Assembly (NCBI GenBank): GCA_013398055.1 | Contig: VZRS01000313.1 | Span: 613,800 to 677,799 of the forward strand | From: Ifrita kowaldi | Taxonomy: Eukaryota; Chordata; Aves; Passeriformes; Cinclosomatidae | DNA: 64,000 nucleotides | Direction of reading: 5' to 3' | Shown here: piece by piece, positions 10,917 through 23,075 of the stretch | Layout: each line of letters starts with the position of its first letter | Numbering within the stretch: the first letter of the stretch is position 1 | Made by a program: the position numbers and the translations under genes | Notes under the pieces: generated by a model | The model's input: the letters and a program-made list of their open reading frames with translations, nothing else | The model's database searches: none | Told to the model about the DNA's origin: nothing

Positions 10917-13900
10917 TACTCTCCCAATAACAAGAAATTACTGTGCCCCATTATGCCAGGCTTTAATTATTTATCTTCACTCTGTATTTGTGTTTCTGCT
11001 GTGAAACCCAAACCTTTTCAGCAGGCAGAGAGTGGGTGGTGGGGTAGGTGCCTACCTATCCTCTTTTCCATTCTTTTCCCTCCAACTCAGCACTGTTTTA
11101 ATGCAAATCAAACCCGTGGTGCGTACATAGCCAGCACAGATATCCTTACACTTCATGCACCTGGCAGTCAGCTTTCCTGCCGAGGCTGCAGCTGAACTGG
11201 ATTGTTTCCTCTTGTGGTGATTACACTTGACTCTCTGCATTAAAAGACAACAAGAACTTCTTACAGATGATAAACACAAGCCTTTTTTTTTTTAATATAT
11301 ACCTGGATTTATAGGCCTAAGGGAGAAAATTCTGTTAATGGTAATATTTAGAATTTCTCAAATGAATCAAATCATTTTTGCAATCCAGACACACCATGAG
11401 CATTTCAAACCGTGAGCAAGCCATGTAACCTACCAGTGCTGCATTTAACAAAAGTAGGACATGATTTCTGCATCTATTCTCCTTTAATAAGATTATGATC
11501 CTGACTGTCCTGTTCTGACTGCAGTCGGAGGTAGCGTTGCTGAGTGGCTCACGAGCAGTAGGCTTGTGTGCTTGCATAACTGATCCCGAATTACACATGG
11601 TGACTATCTATAGGTGCTGATCTTGAGCATGACAAAACATTTGATCTCTCTGTGTATATTTGCACGAGCACATTTGCGCCCTCATGGCACATACACATTC
11701 ATATCAAATGCATGGCATTATGAGTAATGAGATTGTTACTCATTTGTGTAAGTGCAGTGTGAAAAGGAAAAATTTCCTGACGCTTTACCTTTATAAGCCT
11801 GTCTTCACAGACATCTAAATTTTATCAGAGTTTAGCCATTTCTGCTGTCATTTTGTGGAGCATCTAATTTAGGCCCAAACACTGATGACAATTTCAGCCA
11901 AAACTGTTTAGCTGTTTCTGAAACAGAATGCAGGTTGTTTTGCTTCTCAATAAACAGTCTGGATTTTCTCTAGGAATTGTTCTAGCACCTTCGCAATTTG
12001 AAGCCAGAGTCTGAAAAATCTGAAGTCTCCCTGTGCTAGGGCTTTGCCTTTTGCCATTCTCGTTACACATTTGGCTGTGTTATAAGTCTGTGAAAAATCA
12101 CAGTTTGCACATGCTCCATCACTACCTCTTAACTGGAGTCACTAAATTCTAAGATTCTGCTGTAACTGAGGATGTTCAGGTTTCTCACAGCTGGTAGCGC
12201 CGACTGAACCACATATGCCACGTCCTCAGTTACAGACTATAGTGTCCCACTAGTCCATACTCGAATATATTATTCCAGGGTAGATTACATGGGCAAAGCC
12301 AAAATTTCACTATACTAAGAACTCAGAGCAGTAACATTGGGATGAGTTCCAACAGCAACTGCCAAGAGGGAGATAAATTAATTTATGTTCATGAAGCGTT
12401 CAAATACTGCAGAACTGGTCACCACAGAATAGCTCACGAGGAATTTAATTATTCCTTTTTGAGAGAAGCATTTGAATAAAGTTATTATGTGGCTGTGCAA
12501 TTAAAGATGATACCATAAAGCACACATATAAGGGGCTGAGTGAACAGACTGAGTATTGGAATCCTCAGTATTGGAACTTTCTACATTGTTTTGTCTACAT
12601 GACTTAAGAACACAGTAAAGAGCCTAGTTCCTTTAATTTATACATTCACACATCCACATGTCTATAGGCAGCTTGCCTCGAGTTCAAATTAATGAAATAA
12701 TGGTGGACAAAGGGTTAATTGCATTTAACAATATAAAAAAGGCAGAAATAGTTTATCTGAAGTTATCAGAGATAATGATTTACTAGACATTATGGACAAC
12801 CCACAGCATAGAGCTTTCAGCTACCCTCCCTGGGATATTAAAATCTGTGACATCAGTGAAGTACAAAGTGAGGGGCTTTCTGGAATTTCCATTCATGTCT
12901 CGGCAGGCTTTTAACAGAACAACTTGGGGGAGCTGTCTACAATAAACTTCTCTTTGTCTTCACCTCTTCCAGCTTCAGTATGCAAGGAGCTCCATTTTCA
13001 GCTATGGAAATGAACCATTTCATTTTTATGAGATCTAATTTCAGTAGCCTACTTTGAATAATAAACAACAATTAACTTTCAGAGCACAGGGGAAGATGTA
13101 TAATTTTTAAGGCACATCCTGTTTCAAGGACTTCAGGATATAAGCTACCTAAGAGCAAGAAATTGTAGAAATAAATGAGAGAGAGCGAAGTTGTTCCCAG
13201 TACAGTGAGGCTGTCAGTCTCTCTGTAGTTCTGCCCTTGTAATTATATGCGTTGGGCCTGATTCTCTGACTTCATCTGAGACCCCTTCGGAGAAAACTGA
13301 AGTAACATACTCTGGGATCGTGTTCTTCTTCCAACATTTGTTTTTTGGAGGGCCAGTCTGGTGTGGTGCTTAAAAACCTCACACAAACTGCACAGAGCTT
13401 ACACGATTTCTTTTGGCTTTCTGAAAGGGGGAGTACGGTACAGCTTGTGCAGCGTTATTTCTTGAGAGCCTATTTAAGCAGGTTTTAGTGTTAACTTCAA
13501 CTTCTTAACAAGCTTAAGTACAGCATCACATTTGATTTGGTTTTGCAAATGTCTGGAACTTTTCATGTGGAATTAGCAGATCTCAGTCTTCAAGCCTAAT
13601 GAACTCAGATAAAACTCAGCAGGATGTCCTGTTGGAAACTAATTTTTTTGTATGAAGACAGCTCTTTGGTCCTCTTTTCTTGCCTTGCGTTTGTTGACTT
13701 GTCTCAGAAGCTCGTAAGCTATCAGCTCTCTTATTGATCTACTCTAGAGTCACTTGAAAACATAATTTTGAAAGCAGCATTTCAGCACCTCTCCTTGTTT
13801 GATCTCGTTGCTGTGGCAGTTTTTCAAGCACTAGGCTGAAAATCAATGTTGGGGGTTATTTTATGCTTAATAATACATATTTTTTAAAATCTTTACATTT

Positions 13901-14084
13901 GTCTAATTTTATTTTAAATGCCTCTCTAGATGTTAAATTTTCTGCTTTATTAAAATCTGTCTGAGGATTCACATCCCTTCATTTTAATTTAGCTACAAAT
14001 TGATTCTTAAAGTATCACATTTAATAGCCTTTGGGGTTTGATGCGCAAACTATTCTGACGTCTATTCATAGACCTTTATAATGG
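10917..14084. other. Unique intergenic DNA, almost free of open frames after 11600
   Basis: From about 11600 to 14084 stops are dense in all six frames and no frame of 60 codons appears. The sequence is complex and AT-rich, with stretches such as GGGTTAATTGCATTTAAC (about 12712-12729) that look like homeodomain or POU binding sequence. No repeat was recognised. Confidence 0.6.
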
Positions 14085-14250
14085 GACCCACTCCAGTTTA
14101 TCCCTTGAACTGTCAGGCTCTCTGGGAAATAATAGCTCCTGACAGTTATAGAGTTAAAATATAGGATTAATGATCAGCTTTTAATGTGCAAATGGGGTAT
14201 TCAGCTTTCCTCTTACCCATCTTATTTAATGCAAATTCACTGTTGAAACA
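14085..14250. promoter_or_regulatory. Candidate conserved non-coding element with a perfect inverted repeat
   Basis: A 10-bp perfect inverted repeat, AACTGTCAGG (14108-14117) and CCTGACAGTT (14138-14147), carries the TALE/MEIS core TGACAG on both arms. Downstream lie an OTX-type GGATTAA (14164-14170), a TTAATG stretch and a perfect octamer ATGCAAAT (14229-14236). Several developmental-factor cores within 160 bp of unique sequence suggest an enhancer. Conservation is untested. Confidence 0.35.
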
Positions 14251-17200
14251 GGTAGCATGAATTTCTTCTCTCACTAAACATAGATTAATCTATCAGGGTA
14301 AATCCCTGAATCAAAATAGAAATTTAGATACACATCACAAAGTAAATACAGGGTACTGCGTTTGTGCTGATTTATAAGCAAGTATTTTTCTTCTACCAAG
14401 TCCATAATTTATTTTTAAGGTTTCAAAACCTCACTTTCACACAAAAATAAAAATAGCTGTGCATTGCAGCAACCAATTTAAACAGCAGGAAGGACTCTGC
14501 CTTGCTCTATTAAGTATAGCTGTAGAAAGCCCCATGGACTTTGATTTAATTGTTTCCAATAGTCCAAAACAATCTGCTACCTGCACTTAGTAAAAAGTAG
14601 AAAAGAAAAAAGACAGGGATTTCTACAGTGAAGCATGGAGGAGATCAGATGTTTTTATTAGGGGATTAATGACAGGTTTGTGATTCTTGGCCTTAGGAAT
14701 TGTATGGTAATTGTCAACTGGGGCATCCTATTAAAAAGCTGCCTATCTGTACAAAATTAGACTATTTGTTTAGAAAATGTTATGTAGTCATGTAAGTGGA
14801 AAATGCGTTTTAAACATAATAAGAATAAGAAGCATTTGTCCATTATGTTCTGCAGTGATAAGCAGCACTGTGTCCGAGGGGCAGAGGACAGGGAGGAGAT
14901 GTTGGATTAAGGTGACATCTGGAGAACATTGCACCTTTTGTAGAGTATCTGGGGGGAAAAAGATTTTGAGGGTAACTGAAGTGAAAGTCAGAACATAAAA
15001 AGACAAAATAAACACTGAGTCATTCTGAAAAATCCTTCATATTTAAGGCAGTCACACACCTGCCCATACCTCTCTAATAACCCCGAGCTTTCCCAAGCAC
15101 ATGAAACAGAAAGGTGTCCCTCAAGATATGACTTAATCCTTGTAGTGCTTGAATGCCTTAAGCTGCCAATAAAGCAAAGAGTGAAGTCTGTTGTCTGCAA
15201 TTATTCCTGTGAAAGGAGTCACATCAGCAGCACACATATATAAGTACCCTGAGAAGCCAAGGAAGAGGGAGAAGAGCAAGGATACGCAGCGCATTGCTGG
15301 CATGCAACTTCTGTGTCTTCTATTGTTATTGCTGGTATCTTTGTGTACATGCTTTAACACACTAACAGGGAAGAATACCATCAACGTTATTTTGGAAATC
15401 TGGTTCCAACAGCATCTAAATGGCCTCCAGGGATTTCTTTTTGTTGTTTTGATAACAGTGTCAATTTACATGGATACTCTTCCCCCATCTCCCCCCATTT
15501 CTAAGAATGCAAAGCAATCTATCATTAATGACTCTTGAGAAACATAAGCTAAATTTAAATTAACCTCACAGACATTGTTTATAACATCCTTAGCTACTCT
15601 GCTCGTAATTTTTCACTGCCTTCTACCTTGTATTCACAGCTGTGCAAAGCAAGTCAAAACAGCAGTCAGGCAGCAGTGTTCTGCAGACATGCTGCATTCA
15701 CATCGCTTTGCTGTAAATTAGGGACAATTCAGCAGAGAATCAGTGGTTGCAGACATTCTGGTAAATATATAAGTGTAATAACCATGGCAGGCTGTGGTCA
15801 CCAGATGGACTAAAGGTGTTACCTGGCATGCAATGAGCTGGAAGATGCTTTAGCTACCTTATGCAATTTCTGACCCTTGCCAGCAACTTCTGCCTCCCAT
15901 GTCCATCCTGCACTGTTGTCCCAGTAGTGTAGGAGGCGGGATGGTGGACCTGATTCCCTGGAAACAAAAAACACCCAGGAGAGATAAAATAGACAAACGA
16001 ATAGGAAATACAAGAATAAATGATGATTTTCCCGGTGATTCAGCTGTCTCACCCATTTCACTGTAAGGCAGGACAGATCAGTAAGGGCCAAGGCCAAGAT
16101 GAACAGGGGACAGAGAAGAGGAGGTTGCTAGAAGACTTCCTGAAAAGTTGTTCATCAAATTACAGCAGGACAAAGCAGAGTATTCTAAATCCTAACCAGG
16201 AAGCTACTTCCCATAAGGGGCTACAACCAAACTCCAGCTTTTTCATGCCTTGCTGCAGCTATGTGTTCCAGGGTTCCCTGGACAGAGAGGGAGTGATGTT
16301 TCCCCAGCACAAGGTATTGCGTGTGCTGCAATAGGTACACAGGGAGGCAGTTTGTATTCGGGCTTGGAGCCTTAATTTTCAACATCTTGGTGTTTTTGGT
16401 TTACAAAGGCTCCAAAACGCCTTCAAGCTTGCAAAATGGTTGTCATGCCTTGTCGAAGTTAAACCCACAGGTTCTAAATTATTTGGCTGTTTTCTGTATT
16501 TTGAGAAAATTTTCTCCGGAGACAGGTTTTTATATAGAGAGATGGGAGGTTTTTTTAGACTTTCTGCAAAACCCTTTCAGAATTCTTAAATGAATGAACT
16601 TAAATTTTTTTAAAAAACTAAATTAAAAAATTAGTCCTTGCATTTAACAAGTTTCAGTGAATAAAACCGATTTATCACTCATGGTTGACTTGATTTCTCA
16701 GTCATAGCCAGGAAACCTTAATATTTCTTGTTTAACTTGCTCATTGGGCACTTAAAATTAAAGATCAGAAAAAGTGCAGCTCACAAGAAGACAAAAAAGT
16801 TTTTACTAATCCAGTGAGCAGAGATTAACTGAGCTTAGAATTCAGCTAATGAAGGGGAAAAACACTGAAAACCAGGAGCTGCAATATACATCAGAGGGCC
16901 AGTTTGGGGGGCAGTGAGGAAGGGAGGGCTCCAAGGAATGAGGAGCTGCTGATGGCTCTGGAGATTTATTCATTTGAAGTGTCCCAGAAAACAGATCCAG
17001 CAAAGCTAGGAATCACAACTGTCTCCTAGGCACCCTCAGAATTCATCAGTGCACAAAAAATAAGCACCTATTAATCAGAGGACACTTAATATTTGGCTTC
17101 ATTCTCAACACAGTTGTTGTGGCTTGTGTTTGGGGAACAAAAGGGATGGGCCCTTGATATTGGGACACCTGTCTGCTAGCACAGGCAGCAGCAAGGACTA

Positions 17201-20200
17201 ATATGAGCACTGAATCCCAGCCTGTCCTCCTGTTTTTCCCCATAGCAGCAGGGAAAAAAGAACCATTTCACACACCCACGTAGTTCAATGAAGCATTTTA
17301 TTTTAACCCCAGCTATTAGCCTGAAATGACATCAGGACTCAAAACACTTAGAAAACTGGAATCTAATCTTCTGTGATTAAGGGGATGACCCCCCAACTCA
17401 TCCTCGTGCAACTCAGCACTGCCCTGATTTCACGTGGCTAGGTGGGCATAATTGAAGGGAACGGACTCTCCTAGCTCACAGTTTTGTCCTGCAGCCATTC
17501 AATTGCCCCTCTTTTGTTTTGGTTTGTTTTGTTTGTATTTTCTGACCTTGCATAACTTTAAAATGGCCATGCATAATTTTTTGGACAGTTTCCATTTGGG
17601 GCAGAAACCCTTCTTGACAGGTTCAGCAAAAGCTGCAATTTAATGGATGCATTTCAAATTGTCTAAAAGCAGGGTTTGAAGTGCTCAGACACCATTTTCA
17701 GCATTTCTGGGATCACAACACAGCAGAGGATGTGCAAGCATGTGTTATTTATGTTTGTCTGCAGGTTTACTGCCGTTTGGACATAAATAGGGGGTCAGAT
17801 TCAATCCCAGTCTGTCCTATCTTATGATGATACAAACCCCCAAAGGGGGCCTCTGAGGTGGGAAATCTGTTGGTAGAAAAATTTGCCACGACCAAAACCA
17901 ACCATAACCCCGCTGTGGGTGAGTGGGACCTGCTGGGCATGGCAGCAGCCCCCGAGGTGGGTTCTGCTGGGCAGGGGAGTTACGGGACGTGCTGGCCCAG
18001 CACAGCCCCCACAGGCTCTGCTCGCAGTCATAAACCAAAGCAAACGCCCGCACTCACACCAGAGCAAAGTCTGAAGGGGGAGGAGGACCCAGTGGGAACT
18101 TTATCTCTTCAGGGAGTGAATCCCACTGTGGTGCAGGGGACTCGGTAACGCAGGAGGGGAGATTGCGTGCCGGGCGCTGCCCACTCCCGCTCCCCTGCGT
18201 GGGGCTCACAGGCTGATAAAAGCCTGTTTGCTGCTCTAGCTGATGGCAGAAATATAACACGAGGACAAATATGCATAAAAATGATGATAAACAATAGCAC
18301 AGGGGAAAACAAATCTAATAAAATCAGATGGGAGAGTTCACAGGGCAATTGGATGTTTACATTGTCCCAGGAAAGTGCAGTCCTGTGGAGCTGAAGGGAA
18401 TCGATTGGCTTGTATTCTCATTTTTCCTAAAAACTCACGGTATAACACTAGCAACCTACAGGGATACTGTGGAAAAACAAACAAACAAACAAACCCCTCT
18501 GAGGCTTCTCTCTACACCCATCCCCTCTCTTGTTATTTTTTAAATCAGGGAATAAGGCAAAGGGGCAAAAGAGCAATCCTTGTATTTGCCAGCCAGTAAA
18601 TCTAACTTCAATCCCTAGTGAAACAATGGGACAACCAGTTATGGGGGGGAGGGAAGCGGGACAGAAAATAATGGGGTCATGAGCAATTAAAAGGTTTGGC
18701 CAAATCTGACCTTTGTTTTAATGTAATTTTGAATCAGCAGAGTTATATCTGGGTTAAATTTAACTGCCTGGTTTTCTGAATTTTCTTAAAAAGAAATAAT
18801 GCCAGAGAAACTCAGTTCATCTGGTGGAATCAAAGATGTAGTGGGAAAAATATATTTTCTTCTTGCTTGCAATAGCTGTTAAACTTCAGCATGCAAAATC
18901 ATATAGGGGGAAAAAAACCTTCCTTAAAATTCCGTATCACCCTCAGTTCATCTAAACTATGAAAAGATCATAATATAATCCCAGTCCCTCCCTCAAAATC
19001 TTTCAACCACCTCATCCACAAGCAGGGGAAAACTGGCCTTGACATTCTTGATATTGTCACGACTAAATGAGGTTGTTTAGATTTCCTCTTCCCTCTGTTC
19101 CCTCCTCCTATAAATCAACACATTTTCCAGATTAATTTATACTCTGTCTGTGTGTGCGTGCGTATTTATTGTAAAAAGGAAGCCTTTTTACATTATGTTT
19201 TAAAATTAGCCAGGACTAAACATTGTGATACAGAAATGCTCCTCTCTCTATTACACAGCCCCTGGCAAGATATCCAGGGAGCTGTTTCAAGACAGTTCAA
19301 ATTGGCCAAGCTAGTGAGGGTCCTCCCTTTTTTCTGGACTATGCCACATGTTGCTGATGCACAGAAGTGCAGTAGCACTGCTGCTTATCTGACCCCTTGT
19401 TGACCCAATTTAAACAAATAGCTTTTTTCTTTTTTTGGTGGTTTGTCTTTTGTTTTTTGTTTTTTTCCTGTGTTACTTTTCAGTAGGTTTCAGACTTTAC
19501 ATTGAGTCACTGAGAGGTCAGGGGAGCACCAGGGCCAGCAAAAGGGCAAGGTCTGAAAATACGTCACCAAGTCCAAGGTGAGGATGGTGCGGTGGCGCTC
19601 ACAGAGACAGCGTCATGGGTTCCCATCAGCAAGCAGCATTTCTTACACCATCCGGCTTCACTTTTCCCACCCCCATGGTTTATTTTCTAAGATTTCACCT
19701 GGATCAAGAAATTAATCCAGCTAAAGATTATCCAAAACAAGCTATTTTTCAGCCAGTTCTCTTCACAGTCCAGCTCACGGGGTACCTGTGCTACCGTAGG
19801 AGAGTCTTTTGAAGAGTGGGCAACCAAGGAGACGGATGTGCTGCCCTAAATAATACATTGCTTGGAAACTGGGGCTGTTTTGTGAGGAAACAGTATCACT
19901 GCTCCAGAATCTTCTGTTGAAAATTGTCTGCACTGAAAAAATCAGTCAGTTTTAAAATCTGGTCTGTTTGTTACAGGCATGTCCGCTAATGAACTTGTAA
20001 CCAAAGCGCTGGGTTTCAGCTCGCTCCCCTCTGCCACCATTCACTGCTGTGTGTTCTCAGCAGACAGTAATTATCAGCCCTAAAGCCAACAAGAATGATG
20101 TCATTTTTAATTCATCAAATATCAGCTATCCCAGGGGGATCCTTCACCAGAAATGGAGCAGTTCTGAAACCAATTTGGGATTTTGGCGTTGGTGGAAGGG

Positions 20201-20490
20201 TGGTAACTTTGGGACTAAAAGCTTTTGAAAATCTGAGAAGTCATCACAGAATAATGATTCTTTTGACTGTCTCTGCAATAATGGGTTACCACCATGAATA
20301 ACAGCTGACATTTCAGACTCTGGGTGACCCCTAGGTATTTTCTGGGTCTTTTTTTCCCCCTAACTGGTAAATTTGAATAGCTGCAAGATACAACAAGGTG
20401 AAGTATGCTGAGGACATCAGGTTACCTATATGTACAAAGCTGTCATTTTAACCAAATCATTTTGCACACAGACTGCTTTTGGGCAAGGAT
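14251..20490. other. Unique intergenic DNA without a supported gene
   Basis: Open frames are all short and unrecognised. A GC-richer patch at about 17880-18200 gives overlapping proline/glycine-rich frames on both strands, which is compositional. A (AAAC)5 repeat lies at 18475-18494, and T/G-rich low-complexity sequence lies near 17512-17535 and 19425-19470. No interspersed repeat was recognised. Confidence 0.6.
18475..18494. repeat. (AAAC)5 microsatellite
   Basis: Five uninterrupted AAAC units are preceded by a short A run. Confidence 0.9.
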
Positions 20491-22260
20491 GCCTGTTGCA
20501 CAATGTTGTTTTTAAGTGAGAGAGCAAAATAGATGAGCTCGCAATATGATGCAGAGAGCACATGTTATTTTTGCATAGTCTTACTGGATTTATTCTGAGA
20601 AGTTACTGAGGCTTCCTGCAAAGATTGTTTAATATCTTTGGTGGAAATAGAAATAATCAAGCTTTTATAATAATAGTGATGAAAAAATCATGACTTTCCA
20701 TATCCAGCCAAAGCCTGATTACACTCATTGAAATACAAATGTCAATATTTATTAGCTAATACTAAAATTACTGCCATCTCATTTTTGCAGTTAGTCAGAA
20801 AATCATTATGTATCCCTTTTCAAAAATCATTGACTTTTCCTTAGCACAGAAAACTCTATTATCAGTCTTTATAAAATATTTATGGCTTTCTTTGACATTC
20901 TTATAATATCCCTAGGAGAACAATCAGCATTCCTTTTGCTGAAAATAAGACAAACCTCTTCTCCCTAAAAAATAATTAATGAACAAAATGTAAATGAAAT
21001 CAAATCAAAAAAAGTAAGAAACTACAGCTTGTTCATCTAATTTTTCCTCTTACATTAGGAAAAAGCAAAGGCATCTCTGTTTTAACTACTTTATTACAAT
21101 TATTTGGGCTAAAAAGTAGTCTTGATTTGTCACTGAAGGAAAAATTATTATTAATTTCACATGTAAGCATATGGAGAGAATTATTAGGCTAAATGGAGGG
21201 GCTTTTCACTGATTCATTGACTTTTCTGTGCCCTTGATTGTTTGTGCCACTGTTTCTAAATTGACAATACGCCCCCTTTCCGAGGTCCAGGGCAGGGGTT
21301 TTTTTGGTGAAGAAGTGCTAAATCACCCATATTATCATTAGAGGCTGCTGGAGCACTGTATGATCCGAAAGAAACGTCACACTTCCATATCACTGGTCCT
21401 ACTTGATGCTGATATCCCTTCCTGTAACTGTTCTGGAAATCCTGTTATGTCTTGTTTCCCCGTTTGTGTTTTCACTTTGCCTGGTAATGAGAGAAGATAA
21501 AAGGGGATTCTCCCCCACCACTAATATCTCTGCAGGAGCCACGTATCAGCCATGCCCCTTGTTTAGTTAGCAATTCTGTCTCTGTGCAAACTTTTTTACG
21601 TGCAATTGGCTTCTTGCATTTTTCTGTACACTTAGCTGTATTGCCATGGCAATAGGAAAAACATGATGATGCAGATTTGGAGAGAAAGGAAGGGAAAAAA
21701 GAGATAAACCACCACTATAATCTCATGGCTCGATGAGGTCAGAATTGGATAATTTATGAAGTTAAGAGACATGCAATTTGAAAGATCAGAGAGGTTAAAA
21801 GGGGTCCTGAAGTGGAAATTTTCCGATTAATAAAGGTACAAAGATGGGGATCTGGATTTCCCTAAATTGGGTCAAATAAGTCAGCCTGCACTCAGATGGG
21901 ACACAGGATAAAAAAATCTTTGAGTAAGGAGTGGGGGATTTTACTAATGCCTTTTAAAGTAGACATACCATAGAAATCAAATTTAAGCTTTTGTCTTTAT
22001 ATTTAAACAATGTAAAATTATATCTTTATATGCATAGATATAAATTTTACATTTTTCAAAAATTTTTTTTGTATGAATTAGCTAAACATCCTGTTGCTAT
22101 TTATATAACAATGTTCATACAATTGAAATTTATTTTTCAAATTTCCAAGTATTTCTATCTTCTCTTGTTTGAAATTCTTTTGCCTTAAGTGTAATTTCCC
22201 CCATCATATTTAAAATTTCAGCATCCCAATGTGTTTCTATTTCAATTCAAGCATCTAGAG
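20491..22260. promoter_or_regulatory. Strongly AT-rich unique block with a candidate regulatory core at about 21170-21275
   Basis: This stretch is among the most AT-rich of the window and has essentially no open frame apart from one F/I/Y-rich 65-codon frame at 21991-22188 that is compositional. Around 21170-21275 the sequence is more complex, with GAATTATTAGG, ATTCATTGACTTTT, TTGATTGTTTGTG and AATTGACAAT, that is, homeodomain- and SOX-like cores close together. The whole block looks like gene-desert DNA with possible enhancer content. Confidence 0.25.
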
Positions 22261-22789
22261 AGATGGTGAGCCACCTGAAATGGACAGAACAGTACAAGAG
22301 TTTCACCAGAGAGCCCAAAGTCTAATCTTGCAGGCATTTGCTCATGTGAATACGTTGAAGCTCAACAGCATTACTCTGGTGACAATGTTACTCTTACAGA
22401 AATTGGATCTTTCAAATGTTTGCACATGTGAATAATTGTATGCATCTGAGCAGTTGTCTTCTGTGAAACTACTGCTTTGTGTGAAGTTAACCATGTGTGG
22501 ATATGCTTCCAGGGATGGGGAGGTTCCCAGGATGATGATGATCCTGGGCGTTTTTTGGAATAAGCCTTATTGACCACTGTATATGTAAAGCATTCTACGT
22601 GAGATTATGCCATTAGCATCGTGCAAAAATTCCACAAGCAATATTGATGAAATTTAAACCCAAATTTTGAAGAAAATGCAGATTTGATTTTTAACAGGGG
22701 ATTTTAACATGAAAACTTCTCTTTAAAAATTCACTGCAGCAAGATCAGTAAATATAAATAAAACATGTGAAGAATATTAATCTCAGTAA

Positions 22790-23075
22790 AATTGAAGAAG
22801 CAAGCTGTCAATGGCTGTCAGACACAATATGAACTGACAGTTGCATGGCTTACAGTCTGACATCGGGATCGTTACCTGTCTGTTTCTCTATCAAAATACC
22901 TACAGGGAATAAGAGTTTGCAGATTACAGGCATGGGTGGGAGTGGGGAAAGGGAAAGAGCAGTTAAAATGGAAGCTTAATGACAGCCGTGAAACACACGC
23001 TTGCAACATATTCATTAGGATTAGTCATCAGTCCGAAGGAATGGCTTACATCATTCATTATCACCAGTGCTGGAG
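22790..23075. promoter_or_regulatory. Candidate enhancer with a cluster of TALE (MEIS/TGIF-type) TGACAG sites
   Basis: The core CTGTCA/TGACAG occurs at 22805-22810, 22815-22820, 22835-22840 and 22980-22985. Two of these form a perfect 7-bp inverted repeat (CTGTCAG at 22815-22821, CTGACAG at 22834-22840). The right part (about 22975-23070) has ATTCATTAGGATTAG and ATCATTCATTATC, which contain homeodomain cores. The sequence is unique and non-repetitive. TGACAG is the known core for MEIS/PREP/TGIF proteins; the enhancer call is inference. Confidence 0.35.
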
